From the NCBI GenBank assembly GCA_003586115.2, contig QVOM02000025.1, positions 85,749,521-85,813,520 of the forward strand: 64,000 nt of DNA, given 5' to 3'. The notes beneath the pieces are model-generated. The model was given only the letters and a program-made list of their open reading frames with translations. It was not told the origin of the DNA and ran no database searches. Source of the stretch: Salvator merianae. Taxonomy: Eukaryota > Chordata > Lepidosauria > Squamata > Teiidae. Positions 32,794-44,170 of the stretch are shown here, in pieces; the first letter of the stretch is position 1; each line of letters opens with the position of its first letter. The position numbers were made by a program, and so were the translations under genes.

Positions 32794-32880
32794 GGCCCTT
32801 TTTGCAGTCGGTCTTATTCTGGATTATATCTTGGAATAGGGACCTGCCATCTGCATGCTGGTGCAAACTATGCCAGATCC
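32794..32880. mobile_element. Family A MITE, single left arm
   Basis: GGCCCTTTTTGCAGTCGG, then 'ttattctggattatatcttg', 'aatagggacctgccatctgc' and 'atgctggtgcaaactatg' reproduce the left arm of the element at 23159-23337. The right arm is missing. Confidence 0.8.
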
Positions 32881-34224
32881 CACCAGGTGTGTGTGTGAAC
32901 TCGAATGACATGTCTCATAGCATGCTAAGAATTGGTGTAAAGTGAACACCAGAAAATGGGGGTAGTGGACAACATTTCATTGGAGACTGACCATGTAGTC
33001 AACTCTTTCCATTGTAAACCCAGCCTAATTCTGGATGGTTGCATCATAGTCCAGATTATATAAAAAACATGCTTCTGCTACCATTTTTCCTAATTATGTC
33101 ATTGCTAATTTAAGGTAAAAGCCTGAGGAAAGATATTTGCATATAACACTTGAGCAGCCCTCTGTTTCTACCTTTCTTCGGTGTCTGTCTGTGTGTGTGT
33201 GAGAAAGAGAGAGAGAGAGAAACATGAAATAGAAAAGCATCCACAAACACAACACCCCATTTTATAATTTCAGATTTATCAGTTTCTGCGGTGGTCTGTC
33301 TATTAATTATCAGCTCAAGCACTACATTTGCCCTTCTTAGCAAAGAGCAAGATAAAATCTTGTGCTTTCAAAAGCAAAACAAAAGGTGAATATGCAAAAG
33401 ATGAATAAGCAGAAATCGTGCCATGGAAGAAATGCTAAGTATCCCTAACTACTTGGCCATATAATAATTAAAATGATGACAGTAGAAGGCACTTCAGACA
33501 CAGAAGCGACATGGATATGGATGATTTTCCTCCTTATGTGCTTGTAAACCATAGTCAGCATAAAATAACTAAAATGGCAGAGGGGAGCAGGCATGGTATC
33601 CACTTTTGCCTTATCCCATTGATTAAAACAGAAATTAGTCCATCCTCACGGAACAATAAGCCTCCATTAGCCTCTAAATGTCATTGCTGAAACAGAATGA
33701 TTGCTTAGAGGACTTTAGAATTCTTACCAACAAAGAGGTAGTTATTCATATAGCTATTTTCCTGTGAAAATTCAGTCAAACACCCAAAGTAATCATCCAA
33801 GCTAATTTAATTTTTATCTCCTAATTTCCACATCTATAGTTACTGCAACACGAATGGCGATGGCATATTTATAACTGCGTTGAACGGTTAAAATGTTTCT
33901 CAGTTTTGCTGAGTTTTGAAGGCAACACCAATAGCTTCATGAAGGATTTCTCCAGTGATGTAGGTACTCCGGTGGAGTTTGGTGGGGTGACAGGATTTGC
34001 TCTGCTCATGTCCTGCCCCTCGCAAGCCCACTTGCTTCCAGGGGATTCATTCTAGGGCCAGCTTGAAGATAGTTGTCTTGCAAACCTATGGACCTATGTC
34101 CAAAGATCAATGCCCCATGATGACCACTGACACACTCATCATTCAGTGAAATGAGAAGGAACTGGCAAACCCAGAAGAGTCCCCACTCCTCTTCTCTGTA
34201 TCATCCAGTAAGATGATGGAGGCC
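32881..34224. other. Mostly unassigned, (TG)n-(GA)n at 33183-33222
   Basis: A compound dinucleotide repeat, (TG) then (GA), occupies about 33183-33222. No exon or element ends recognised elsewhere. Confidence 0.45.
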
Positions 34225-34625
34225 ATAGAGATTTAAAGTTGAATAAGGTGAAGGGGTTTTGTCTTGAAAAATTAATACTGGCAGCTTTATCAGCAATAGT
34301 GTATGGGTGGGAGGAAAGTACTAAATGGACACTGGAAAAATGGAGATACTATTTATTAGATCCAATGAGGCTTCAAATATTAAGTAACATTAGATTAAGG
34401 TTAGGAGGACAAACAGTAGATGCAGATTTGAGAGGAAAATGAAAGGGGATGGAATATTTGGTAAAGGAAGTGGGGAGCGAACAGGAAAGAAATCACATAT
34501 TAGTAACCTTCTATATGTATTAGATTAGGTCAGGGGCGTAAGTTCACCAGGGAAGAGGTGGGGGATTTTCATGTACTGTTTTGGTTTGTTTTGATTTTGT
34601 AAAGCAAATAAATTTTAAAAATTTG

Positions 34626-34628
<3 letters not shown>
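34225..34628 (+). repeat. 5'-truncated L1 LINE 3' end
   Basis: The plus-strand frame at 34239-34442 includes a STKWTLEKWRYYLLD stretch typical of the L1 ORF2 C terminus, followed by a 3' UTR with 'gtaaagcaaataaattttaa'. It is comparable in position and type to the L1 end at 25970-26514. No reverse transcriptase remains. Confidence 0.7.

Positions 34629-34667
<39 letters not shown>
34629..34667. repeat. (TA)n microsatellite
   Basis: About 19 uninterrupted TA/AT dinucleotides directly after the L1 A-rich tail, a usual origin for such repeats. Confidence 0.95.
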
Positions 34668-34670
<3 letters not shown>

Positions 34671-35299
34671 AAGGAAGATATCATTTCATAACCTTCTCCA
34701 AAACTGACACCATCTGCTATGATCATTCTAATGTCCCAAGCAAAGTAATATTAACAGACATCCTAGTATGGTCTCACGAGCAGCTGTGGCATTTTCAGCA
34801 GTGAAACTAACACACAGAAATTGCTGCTGATCATTGATCAAACAACTCTTTTACAGTTCCAACTTCCGTGAACCCAGAAAGAGAAGATAATTCCCAGAAC
34901 ATTAGCTTTAAAGGAAAGCTGTAAACAAGAGGAGTAGCTAGCCTCTAATTCAGAGAACTAATTGAGCTGCTTAACTGTTTTCCCCCTCCTAAGGCTGCAC
35001 TGTTTTTGGTGGCGGTGGCGGAAAAGGAAAAGGCAGCGTCCGTGTGCGCAGATCACTTCAAATACTCTTGTGCAGTGGCCCATGGATCCGGAACACAGAG
35101 TGGCAGAGGTGTTAACTGGAAGTATCCCTCTGTTCTCCTCAAGCTACACTTTGATCCTCAGCAGATCAAAGTTGGTTCAGGGAGACGAAGGCAAGCCTTC
35201 ATACTGTGGTCTTTCTCTGCCGTCCTGATATATTTGAGCTATCCCTGAATATTGAGCACACACTGACAAGGTGGGTTAGTAGGTACATAGGTGGTATGA
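34668..35299. repeat. Unassigned, with possible family F element
   Basis: 35139-35230 ('ctttgatcctcagcagatca', 'gttggttcagggagacgaag', 'gcaagccttcatactgtgg') is related to blocks at 16872 and 32497. 34990-35100 is GC-rich with GGC/GGA runs. Boundaries undefined. Confidence 0.35.
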
Positions 35300-35515
35300 T
35301 AGAATCATAGAATCATAGAGTTGGAAGGGACCTCCAGGGTCATCGAGTCCAACCCCCTGCTCAATGCAGGATTCACTAAAGCATCCCAGACAGATATCTG
35401 TCCAGCCTCTCCTTGAAGATCTCCAGTGAAGGAGAGCCCACCACCTCCTGTGGCAACCTGTAAAAAGCATCTCTCCTCCCCAACAAAAAACGGTTTAGGG
35501 CTACTTCTCAGCAAG
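35300..35515 (-). repeat. CR1 LINE 3' end (ATTCTATG-type tail), reverse orientation
   Basis: Begins with repeated 'agaatcatagaatcatag', then 'gttggaagggacctccaggg', 'tcatcgagtccaaccccctg', 'ctgtccagcctctccttgaa' and 'cctcctgtggcaacctg'. This is the classic amniote CR1 3' end, a different subfamily from the TTATGTTCTTA copies. Confidence 0.95.
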
Positions 35516-35773
35516 TGATGAGTCAAGTGCAGGACCTATGGGGGGAAAAAAGTGTCCTTAATATCAAACTAATCAAGGTTAGTAACAGGCTAACAGGATG
35601 TCTGGAGCCTTTTGAGAACTCACCCAAATCCATAGATCACAGACTGTATGAATTTCTGGAGTGGTTCAGATTTTACTCCAAGTTGGAGAAGAATTCAGAG
35701 GTCTGCACTATTCACCTTTGGTCTGAGCTGCAGTAACCTCAGTCAACAGGTTTCAACAAACACAGGAAGCAGT
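35516..35773. other. Unassigned sequence
   Basis: No recognisable feature. Confidence 0.4.
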
Positions 35774-35961
35774 GGTGGCCTGTCGCTTTAAGGGCGGGTA
35801 TTCGGAATCTGCGGGAAGGGGCGATCACTGTGGGGTCTCCGGGCTTCCGTACTGTCACAGCAGGCCACTGCAAGACCTGCCCAGGGAGGGGCATGGTTTT
35901 GCAGCCATTGATCGCCCTTCCCGCGGGTTCCAAACACCCACCCTTAAAATGACAGGCCGCC
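35774..35961. mobile_element. Palindromic GC-rich element, family E copy 3
   Basis: Arms GGTGGCCTGTCGCTTTAAGG and, at the right, CCCTTAAAATGACAGGCCGCC (inverted) extend inward about 70 bp ('gaaggggcgatca' against 'tgatcgcccttccc'). Flanked by agt at 35771-35773 and 35962-35964. The centre 'cttccgtactgtcacagcag' is shared with 12551-12750. Non-coding. Confidence 0.8.
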
Positions 35962-36554
35962 AGTGACCAGGAGTAACATCTCCTGAGGCCATTGCATTTA
36001 TCATGATTCCAGCTGCCCATTCTGTACCTAAGTTGCCATTCAGACAGTCAGCTTATTGTTAGATGGATTATACTTGGTAAAGTGTCCCAATTAACACCAC
36101 CACCATCCATATTGCTCACCCTGCCAAAGCAAAAGTTATGCTACTTCTTTTCTTTCACCTCTGTAGAAAATAATAATAAGCACTTTAAAAATTAAAAAAA
36201 AACCAACTCTGTGACTGTGAGTCTGTTGCAATCTATGCGCTAGATGCTAATGAGTATTTGCTAATGAGCATGTATAATAATAGTTAGATACTGTGATCAC
36301 ACTGTATACTCAGGAAAAAGGTATAGATTTATTTCAATTATGTTTCATCCTGCCAGTTTACATTAGCCACAAGAAGGGCAGTTACCTGGAAACAGTCCCA
36401 CTTCATTATCAGCTCCTATTTTAAATACACTCGCTGTAACTTTTGACAGAACACAAACAGATCGGTAATGAAAGCTTTGAAATGAATTAAGCTAATTTAC
36501 AGTGAATATGTCAACCAGCCTACACTGTAAAAAAGCATTATTATTATTTCATCA
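35962..36554. other. Unassigned sequence
   Basis: No recognisable feature. Confidence 0.4.
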
Positions 36555-37030
36555 TCATACAGACCTGATTGAAGTATATAAAATCATGCATGTTATGGAT
36601 AAGGTGGATAGAGTATTCTCTATCACACAGCACTAGAACCAGGGGGAACTCTTATGAAGCTGATAGGTAGGAGAGTTGGGACCAACAAGGGGAAGTATTT
36701 TTTCACCCAGAGGGTCATCGGTCTATAGAATTTATAACCAGGCAATCAGCCTCGTTAGCTTTACGAAGGAATTGGACAGAGTCATGGATGTCAGGTGTAT
36801 CAATGGCTACTAGAACGAATGCCCCGATACTGCCTCCAGGTTGGAGAGACAGGCAGGATGCCTCTAAAGGCCATTTGCAGGAATTCAACAGCAGGTGAAG
36901 GTTTGCCTTTGCCTCCTGCTTGAGAATGCCCAGAAGCAATTGGTGTGAAACAGAAGGCAAACAATTGGTGTGAAACAGATGGGCTGTGGCCTGATCCAGC
37001 AAGGCTCCTCTTATGTTCTTATGTTCTTTA
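36555..37030 (+). repeat. CR1 LINE C-terminal coding remnant and 3' end
   Basis: Starts 'cagacctgattgaagtatat' (the D-L-I-E-V-Y-K region), then 'ggtggatagagtattctcta', 'agggtcatcggtctatagaa', 'caggtgtatcaatggctact', 'cctctaaaggccatttgcag', and the tail 'ctcttatgttcttatgttct'. A 25-26 bp local duplication ('caattggtgtgaaacag' twice near 36938-36980) disrupts the UTR. Broken copy. Confidence 0.9.
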
Positions 37031-38055
37031 TGACTGGTTTGGTTTTTTCCTCTGACTATTGGAACCTTCCCAAGAACCTAGGAAAATCAGAAGTATGGGA
37101 AATGTGTGTGTCATCATCATCATTATTATGTGGCTAAAGTGGCAGTGATGGTGGAATCTTTCAAAACCTGAAACAACACAAGCATGTCTAAAATTTATAG
37201 TATAGGATTCTCTCTCTCCCTCCCTTACTTACACACACAGAGGACCAGAGCTCCCAATGAAGTCCAATTTATCATTATCTCTATCTTTTTCTTTCAAGAA
37301 AGAACACAGATTCCTTTTTTATAAAGTCCATGATAAAAAGCCTGAATCAGAATAATTGTTCTGTTCACCTTTAGTAGTTTTACCTGTTAAGGACAGGCAA
37401 AAGACAGAGGCTTCTGAAAGCAAGTGATGGCTAAGCAAATCTACTTCAGAACCCAAGGATGCATATTTAACTAGCAATTAAACTAGATAATGGTATGCAC
37501 TGGAACATTTTCTCCAACATTATTTGCACTGAATGAGGGATCTGGCCAATAATGTCAAGGTTGGCGACCCATAACCACACTTATCAATTCAGAGCTGGCT
37601 ATGTGTACATGGTCCACCAGGGTTCAGTGGAGTTAATTTTCACATGGGCTTGTCCAGAACTGCAGCCCTATAGTATCTTCCCTACTAAGAGCATGAGTTA
37701 TTTGAAGAATGAATGATGCTTCTCATCTCATTTGTTGCAATTTTTTGGCTAAATTTTGGAATTCAGAGGTGAAGATGGATTTCTTAGCCATATCCAAAAG
37801 CTTAGGTTTGAAGAAGAACTCTGGAACACAGCCACGACCCAAAAACTGAGACAAGTGGGATGGCTTATTTAAATCACACTCTTTTGTCAAGGAACTCAGG
37901 GCAGAATATTCCCACATTAAGCTAATTTATGCCTAACTTTGATACAAAACATTGATTAGCTGGAAGCTAATTAAGTAGGATAAATGAGTCTTGGCTTCCT
38001 CGGTTGAAATCCAACATTTAGTCTAGGACATTAGAAACACAAGATCAACAAACCA
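37031..38055. other. Mostly unassigned
   Basis: 37766-37835 ('gaagatggatttcttagcca', 'tatccaaaagcttaggt', 'agaagaactctggaacac') matches the right arm of the palindromic element at 6401-6562. Otherwise nothing recognised. Confidence 0.45.
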
Positions 38056-38215
38056 CCTTATACCAATCTGATCCTTGGTCCACCTACATTTGTATGGTCT
38101 ATATGGACTGGCAGCAGCTCTCCAGAATTTCAGACCATGGACTTCCTACCTGGAGATACCAAGGAATGAACTTGAAACCTTCTGAATGCAAAGCAGAGGT
38201 TCTAGTAATCTGTGG
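38056..38215 (-). repeat. tRNA-derived SINE, reverse orientation
   Basis: 'ccaatctgatccttggtcca', 'actggcagcagctctccaga', 'cctacctggagataccaagg', 'aatgaacttgaaaccttctg' and 'aatgcaaagcagaggttcta' are the complement of a widespread reptile tRNA-SINE (head with 'ctttgcat' and B-box-like 'ggttcaa'). Moderately diverged. Confidence 0.7.
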
Positions 38216-38333
38216 CCCTTCCGCCAATTACTTTAACACTTTTGTTGTTGTTGTTCAATTCCTTCTCTCTTCCATGTCCCTTTATTTTGGGGGGAAATAA
38301 AAACAGTTGTGGCATCAGGGAGAGGATCAATGG

Positions 38334-38790
38334 ATACAACTGGGTTTCTTTGCCTGAGCCTGCTCCTTGCCTTGGCTTCTCCCTTCTGCAAGTAATGTCC
38401 TACTGTCTGTAATAACAACTAGATACAATTGATTTTGTCTGCTGCCTACCCGAGTCCACTCCTTGTCTTGGCTTCTCTCCTCTTCAGGCAACCTGCTCCT
38501 AACTATCTTAACAACTACCAGACTAAGGGCTCAGTGTTGGGACTGTCTCAGTTGTACAACTGGGTTTGTCTACTGCCTGCCTACATCCATTGCTTCTCTT
38601 GTCTCCTCCCTTATGCACATAATGTACATCTGCCTATAGTAATTGCTGCCAGGCTAAAGGCTTGGTGCCATTAGTGGCTCAGTGGATACAACAGGGTTTG
38701 TTTGCTGCCTGCCTGAGTCCACCCCTTGTCTCCTCCTTTATGCAAGTAATGTGCTGCTGCCTATATTAACATCTGCCAGGTTAAAAGCAA
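38334..38790 (+). repeat. 131-bp tandem repeat, about four units
   Basis: Units start at 38334, 38423, 38554 and 38686 with 'atacaactgggtttgt' and contain 'ctgcctgcctgagtccac', 'cttgtctcctcc', 'tgcaagtaatgt' and 'aactgccaggctaaaggc'-like blocks. Units 2 and 3 are 131-132 bp; unit 1 lacks about 40 bp at its end; unit 4 is truncated. Substantial divergence indicates an old array. Confidence 0.8.
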
Positions 38791-40125
38791 AGCCAGAGAT
38801 CCTGTGCGCTCATCGTGAAATGGGCACCTTTTTGATATCTTTTTTTCCTATACTTCTATCTGTATTTCTTTATCTTCTGTGCAATTTAACAATGCACTCT
38901 TTGCATTACTCATACTGTGCAGCAGTCTTTGCCTTTTGTGGTGGCAAAAAATCACCTTGACCAGTTTTCTTTGGAAAGGCAGGATATAAATTAAGGTAAG
39001 GTACTACAAATGTGGCAGCACCAGTGATGGGGAGGGATAAACACAGGACAATGGGTGTTTAGGTTTCTAACAAGGCTGATAGCCTTGAAACACTGCCGGA
39101 GATAGTAGCCGATACAATGCCTGCATAAACATTTATAAAGGATTTTGAAACAATGGTCATTCTGAACAATGAAGGATTTTTTCAAGGTCTTCAGCACTGG
39201 GTAAGATGTTCAGCCAAATCCAAGTCATTCCACGTTCTTAAGCTTCATTAAAACCCCACACAATCTTGTCCCAAATGTGATTTGCTACATTTAAGACACT
39301 TAATAGTTCTCCACTTCTTTATACATGACTAGAAACAGCTCATTATCTCTTAGAATTTGCTGCTTTCATCTCTTATGAAGTGTGGACATGTAAAAACGAG
39401 CTGGCCTTTAATCTGATAAACGCAGAAAAAAATCCAGGACAACAGAGGGAACCTTTTTATACCTCATGTAATTATCCTCTCCTCAAGAGCTAGGGATGAA
39501 TTCTTTGGAGGGGCTTGGAGGAAACAATAGTAGATAAAACTGCCAGAAATAAATGCTTTCCTGATTTCTTTGATTAGCTGCATAATCAAGCTATTGTTCC
39601 TCTCCGTGACCTTTTTTTTGTCACAACTATTAGGGTGTTTTTTTTCCCTCTAGCTGCCCTTACTCAAAAGTTCAGTATCTCTATTGTGTACTTTCCCTTG
39701 GCTTCTGAGGATTTATTCCTCACATCCTATCTGTAACCCCCAGAGAGCCCATTTTTAGCCACCTCCTTCCACTGTTTGATCACGGTAATGGAAAATTTCA
39801 CTTTTGCAAATAAATCTAGATTTGATTATACACATCCACACATAGCATTAATTCCATCACACATAAAGGATAAGTACCCCACCCCAAAAGGTGATATCTT
39901 CTTCCCCCTCTCTCCATAACTTATCTTGGGCCTGATCAGTAATTGAAAGTGCAACTGGGTGCAGTAGAGGGACTGGAATGACTCTAAAAGTATCACTTGC
40001 CAACATAAAAGCCTAACAGGGAGTCTTTCTTTTCCCCATCATTGTACAAGCAACAACCAAACCCAATAACTGAAGTTCTGTTCTTTTTCCAAGCATCAGT
40101 ATATGGATGCACCCCCTCACCATGC
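38791..40125. other. Unassigned sequence
   Basis: 38955-38995 weakly resembles a LINE/SINE tail ('ggaaaggcaggatataaatt'). No exon recognised in this 1.3 kb. Confidence 0.4.
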
Positions 40126-40413
40126 AGAGGCACGGTGGCGCAGAAGGCTAAGGCACTGATCTTTCAATAGGATTGGAGTTCAAGGCCCCTGTCTGCCGTG
40201 TAGAGGGGATGAGTGCCCTCTACTGGCCTCTAGCTCCAGCCAACCTAGCTGTTCGAAAGCAAGTAATTGCAAGTAGATAAATAGGGAGCATCACATTGTG
40301 TGATGCGGAAGATAGACAGATGTAAGCCTTCGGGTGAAAAATAACCTTGTAAGCCACTTTGAGTCAGCTTTGGCCAAGAAAAGCGGGGTATAAAAACCAA
40401 GTTCTTCTTCTTC
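40126..40413 (+). repeat. tRNA-headed SINE with (TTC)n tail, copy 1
   Basis: The head carries an A-box-like TGGCGCAGAAGG (40136-40147) and B-box-like GGAGTTCAAGGCC (40175-40187) with tRNA spacing, so an internal RNA polymerase III promoter is likely in the parent. The body includes 'agaggggatgagtgccctct', 'actggcctctagctccagcc', 'gcatcacattgtgtgatgcg' and 'taagccttcgggtgaaaaat'. The 3' end is 'gtataaaaaccaagttcttc' with about four TTC units. About 95% like copy 2 by eye. Confidence 0.85.
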
Positions 40414-40639
40414 ATCCCCCCATGATTTGTGAAATGACATGTCAACTCAACCATTTAAATCTTCTTTTTTCTGGTTGATTGTACAGCAAATTGTGTATAG
40501 GTTGAAAGGTAGAAGAATGAAACACAGGATCTCCAAGGTTGCATTCTCAGGAATGCTACCTGTTCCACACGCACAGGACCTGCTAGACTGGTGAAGCTCA
40601 GGAACCTTAATGCGTAGAAGAGGCAGTGACATCAAGAGG
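40414..40639. other. Unassigned spacer
   Basis: Sequence between the SINE and a CR1. Nothing recognised. Confidence 0.4.
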
Positions 40640-41042
40640 AAACCATGTCCTACGAGGAACGGTTAAAGGATCTAGGAATGTTTAGCCTGCAGAAGAGAAG
40701 ACTGAGAGGAGACATGATAGCTTTTTTCAAGTATCTGAAGGGCTGTCACAGTGCAGAGGGATTGGCCCTATTCTCACTTACACAAGAAGGAAGGACTAGA
40801 AACAATGGGATGAAACTTCAAGGGAGTTGATACAAACTAAATATTAGAAAAAACTATCTGACAGTAAGGGCGATCAGTCAATGGAACAGATTGTCACAGG
40901 AGGTTCTGAGCTCTCATTTGCTGCAGGTCTTCAAGGAAAGGCTGGACAGACATCTGTCTGGGATTGGTTAGAGGATTCCCCATTGAGCAGGGGGGTTGAC
41001 TCAATGACCCTGGAGGTCCCTTCCAACTGTATGATTCTATGG
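40640..41042 (+). repeat. CR1 LINE C-terminal remnant and 3' end (ATTCTATG-type)
   Basis: The frame at 40645-40830 contains EERLKDLGMFSLQKRRLRGD, the conserved CR1 C-terminal motif. It runs on through 'ctggacagacatctgtctgg', 'tgactcaatgaccctggagg' and 'cttccaactgtatgattcta'. Same subfamily as 59895-60300 and the reverse copy at 35300. Stops follow; it is not functional. Confidence 0.95.
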
Positions 41043-43685
41043 AAGGGTTTAGATTTGTTAGCAACTGAGGAGCATTTGGGGACAATCCAAGCCTGTACAA
41101 AAGGGTGGATTACACTTGTGCCAAGAAGGAACCAGGCTGCTAGGCAGCACCCAGTTCATTTGAGTAAGGATGGTTGGAATTATGCACATAGTCCTGAGTG
41201 CGGAATTAATCAATAGAAACATGTAAGAGGCAATCTAAAAAGTTCACATGGTCTTATAGGACTAAGCTTGCATCCGAGGAGTGCATACAAATATCAGTTG
41301 GTGGATGCCAGAAGTCTTCAAGCCAATAGGATACAGTGATCCCAGATTACAAACTGTACAGAGAAGAAAGGTGATGTCACCTTGTATATTAAAGCAGAGT
41401 TAGAATGTTATGAACTAGAATGTTTAATTGAATCAGATCCATCCACTAAAGCATTGTGGATGAGAACACCAGGCCAGAGAGCAAGTGTAATATTAGGGAC
41501 ATGCTGTCACCCTCCTAACCAAACTTTGGAGGAAGATTAGCATTTGGACAATGAGGTCAAGGAGGCATCTGAAAAAGAAAAGGGTAGTTATAATATGGGA
41601 CTTCAACTACCCTCATACAGATTGGGTGAACTCTTGTTCATCTCATGAGAGAAGATAAAATTCCTACACATGCTAAATTATTGTCCCCTAGACCAGATGT
41701 TTGGGGAACCAACCAAGGGAAAGGGGATCCTGGATTTGATCCTAAGTAATCCCAAGGGACCACAATGTGATAACCTTCAAATTAAATACAGACAGTAAGT
41801 TATCGATAAAATCTATCACAGACGTCTAAAACTTTCATAAAAGAAACTTCCCCAAAATGAGGAAACTAGTAAAAAGGAAACTGAAAGGAAAACTTTAAAA
41901 AATCCAATCACTTCAAAATGCACGGAAACCACTCCCACATACAATAACGAATGCCTACCTAAAAGAAAAAAAGGGCATTTCAAGTCCAAGAGTGTGGCAT
42001 ATAAGTGAAGTACCAGATGCCATTAAAAGCAGGAAAGACTTGATTAGAAAATGGAAGGGTTGTCCTAATTAGGAAAACAGGAAAAATTCTGGCAAAGTGG
42101 CAGAGTGCAAAGTGGCAATCAGGGATGCTAAGAAGGATTCTGAAGAGCACATTGCTAAAAACATCAAAAGAAATAACTGCTTTAAGTACATCAGAAGGAG
42201 GAATCCAACCAGGAAAGCAGTTGGATCATTAGATGAGAATGGTCAGAAAGGGATAATTAAAGGGAACACCGGAGTTGACGAGAGGCTAAATGAATGAGGA
42301 AGACAGAGGACATATACCTTCAGGGAGGAAGTCAGAAGAATTAAATTGGATAGATGTAACCATGGAGGAGGTCTTCATTCGTCTCCATAAACTAAATACT
42401 AACAAACTACCAGGACCAGATAGTATTCATCAAAGAGTTCTTAACAACTCAATGTGAAATTGCTGAGCTTCTAGCCAAAATATATAATCTTTCCCTACGA
42501 TCAGGCTCTGTGTCTGAAGATTGGAGGGTAGCAAATGTAACACAAAAAAAAAGAATCCAGCAGTGATCCAAGAAATTACAGACCAGTCAGGTTAACATCA
42601 GTTCCAGGTAAAGTGATGAGGCCCTCCTGGTTGTACCCACCGCCTTCAATAGCTAAAGGGGTGGGCACCCAGGATAGGGCCTTTTCAGTGGTGGCCCCCA
42701 GACTGTGGAACATTCTTCCCCCTGAGGTGTGTCAGGCTTCTTCACTTTACATATTTAGGAGAGCAATAAAGACGCACCTATTTACCCTTGCCTTTGGCTA
42801 AAAGTACAGCTTTCCCTCCCTACTTTCAGTCTGCTGTTTTATTGCGTGCCTTTTATGACTTTTTGTCATGGTCGTTTTAATTGTTGTAACCCTCCTTGAG
42901 ACCTTCGGGCATAGAGCGGGATAAAAATGCAAATAAATAAATAAATAAATAAATAAACTATCATTAAGTATAAAATTAGTATGTACATACAGGAAAAAGT
43001 GTTGCTGAAGGAAAATCAGTATGGTTTCAGTGAAGGTAAATCATGCTTTACAAGCTTGTTAGAATTCTTTGAGAGTATTAATAAACATGTGGATAAAGGT
43101 GACCCAATTGACATTGTCTATCTGGAATTTCAGAAATCTTTTGACCAAGTCCTTCATCAAAAGCTTCATGAATAAATTCAACAGTTATGGAATATAAGAA
43201 CAAGTTCTGTTCTGGTTTGGTAACTGGATAAAAGACAGGAAACAAATGAGCAATTCTCAGACTAGAGGAAAGTAAAAACTGGGATCTTCCAAGCTTCAGT
43301 GTTGGGACTTGTGCTTTTTAATTTATCCATAAATATTTAGAAGTAGGATACAGCAAAGTTTGCTGATTACACAAATTATTCAGCATAGTAAAAACTGGAA
43401 GAGATTTTGAAGAGCTCCAGAGGGATCTCTTGACATTGGGTGAGTTCACAACCAAGTGGCAAATGTGTTTCAGTCTTAGTAAGTGCAAAGTGATGCACAC
43501 TGTGGCAAACACAACCAATTACAGCTTTGTACTGATGAGAGCTGAGCTTTCTATGACAGACTACGAAAAATGTCTTGGGATTGATGGTCAACTCAATGAA
43601 AGTGTCAATCCAATGTGCAGCAACTAGGGGTAATTAGGAAGGGTATAGAATGTCATTGTGCTTCTTTATAAATTTATGATGAGGT

Positions 43686-43718
<33 letters not shown>

Positions 43719-44081
43719 TTCATCTCAGACAGGATATTGCAACCAGACTGATCAAAGGGTTGGAACACCTCTCTTATGACATCAGGCTGCAACATCCAGA
43801 CCTCTTCAGACTTGAAAGGCAGCATATAAGAGGTGACCTGATTGAAGCATATAAAATCAGGCATGATGTGGAAAAGGTGGATAGAGAAAAGTTATTTTCT
43901 ATATCACACAACACTTGAAGTGGGGGGCACTCTATGAAGCTACCGGGCAGGAGAGTTAAAGGCTTTGCCTTCATCTTCTGCTTGAGATGCCCAGAAGCAA
44001 TTGGTAGACCAATGGGTGAGACAGGATGCTGGCCTAGATGGGCTGTGGCCTGATCCAGCAGGGTTCCTCTTACGTTCTTGT
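41043..44081 (+). repeat. CR1 LINE, longest copy, broken and split by L2
   Basis: This is a CR1 ORF2 remnant. The order is endonuclease (near 41480-41640, including the DFNYPH motif at about 41597-41614), linker, reverse transcriptase (LPGPDSIH near 42410; KENQYGFSEGKSC near 43000; C-terminal SHLEYCVQFW near 43690; LERQHIRGDLIEAYK near 43810) and a 3' UTR ending 'ctcttacgttctt'. The catalytic F-A-D-D box at 43359-43370 reads F-A-D-Y, losing the second aspartate. There are several stops and frameshifts, plus an L2 insertion at 42612-42957. It lies directly after another CR1 end. A dead copy. Confidence 0.9.
42612..42957 (+). repeat. L2 LINE 3' end inserted in CR1
   Basis: 'gatgaggccctcctggttgt', 'ttttcagtggtggcccccag', 'actgtggaacattcttcccc', 'ttgagaccttcgggcataga' and an (AAAT)n tail. 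CR1 coding resumes with 'ctatcattaag'. This L2 copy is younger than the CR1 it splits. Confidence 0.9.
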
Positions 44082-44170
44082 GTACTAATCCAGCAGGGCT
44101 ACTCTTACGTTCTTATATATGGATAACCCTCTTGTAAAATATGAGTTTGTCCTTGCTGAGGATGTTGCAA
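44082..44170 (+). repeat. Sequence downstream of CR1 end, shared with 48566-48648
   Basis: After the CR1 tail comes a second short 'taatccagcagggctactct' with 'tacgttctta', then 'tatatggataaccctcttgt' and 'aaaatatgag'. The same string follows the CR1 end at 48566. It is therefore part of the source element or a transduced 3' flank. Confidence 0.75.

Noticed and set aside
38334..38790. Tandem exons of a repeated-domain protein
   Set aside because: No consistent open frame crosses the units and no splice sites are placed regularly.
40126..40200. tRNA gene candidate from A-box and B-box-like motifs
   Set aside because: The sequence continues into a SINE body shared by three copies and does not form a complete tRNA cloverleaf end.
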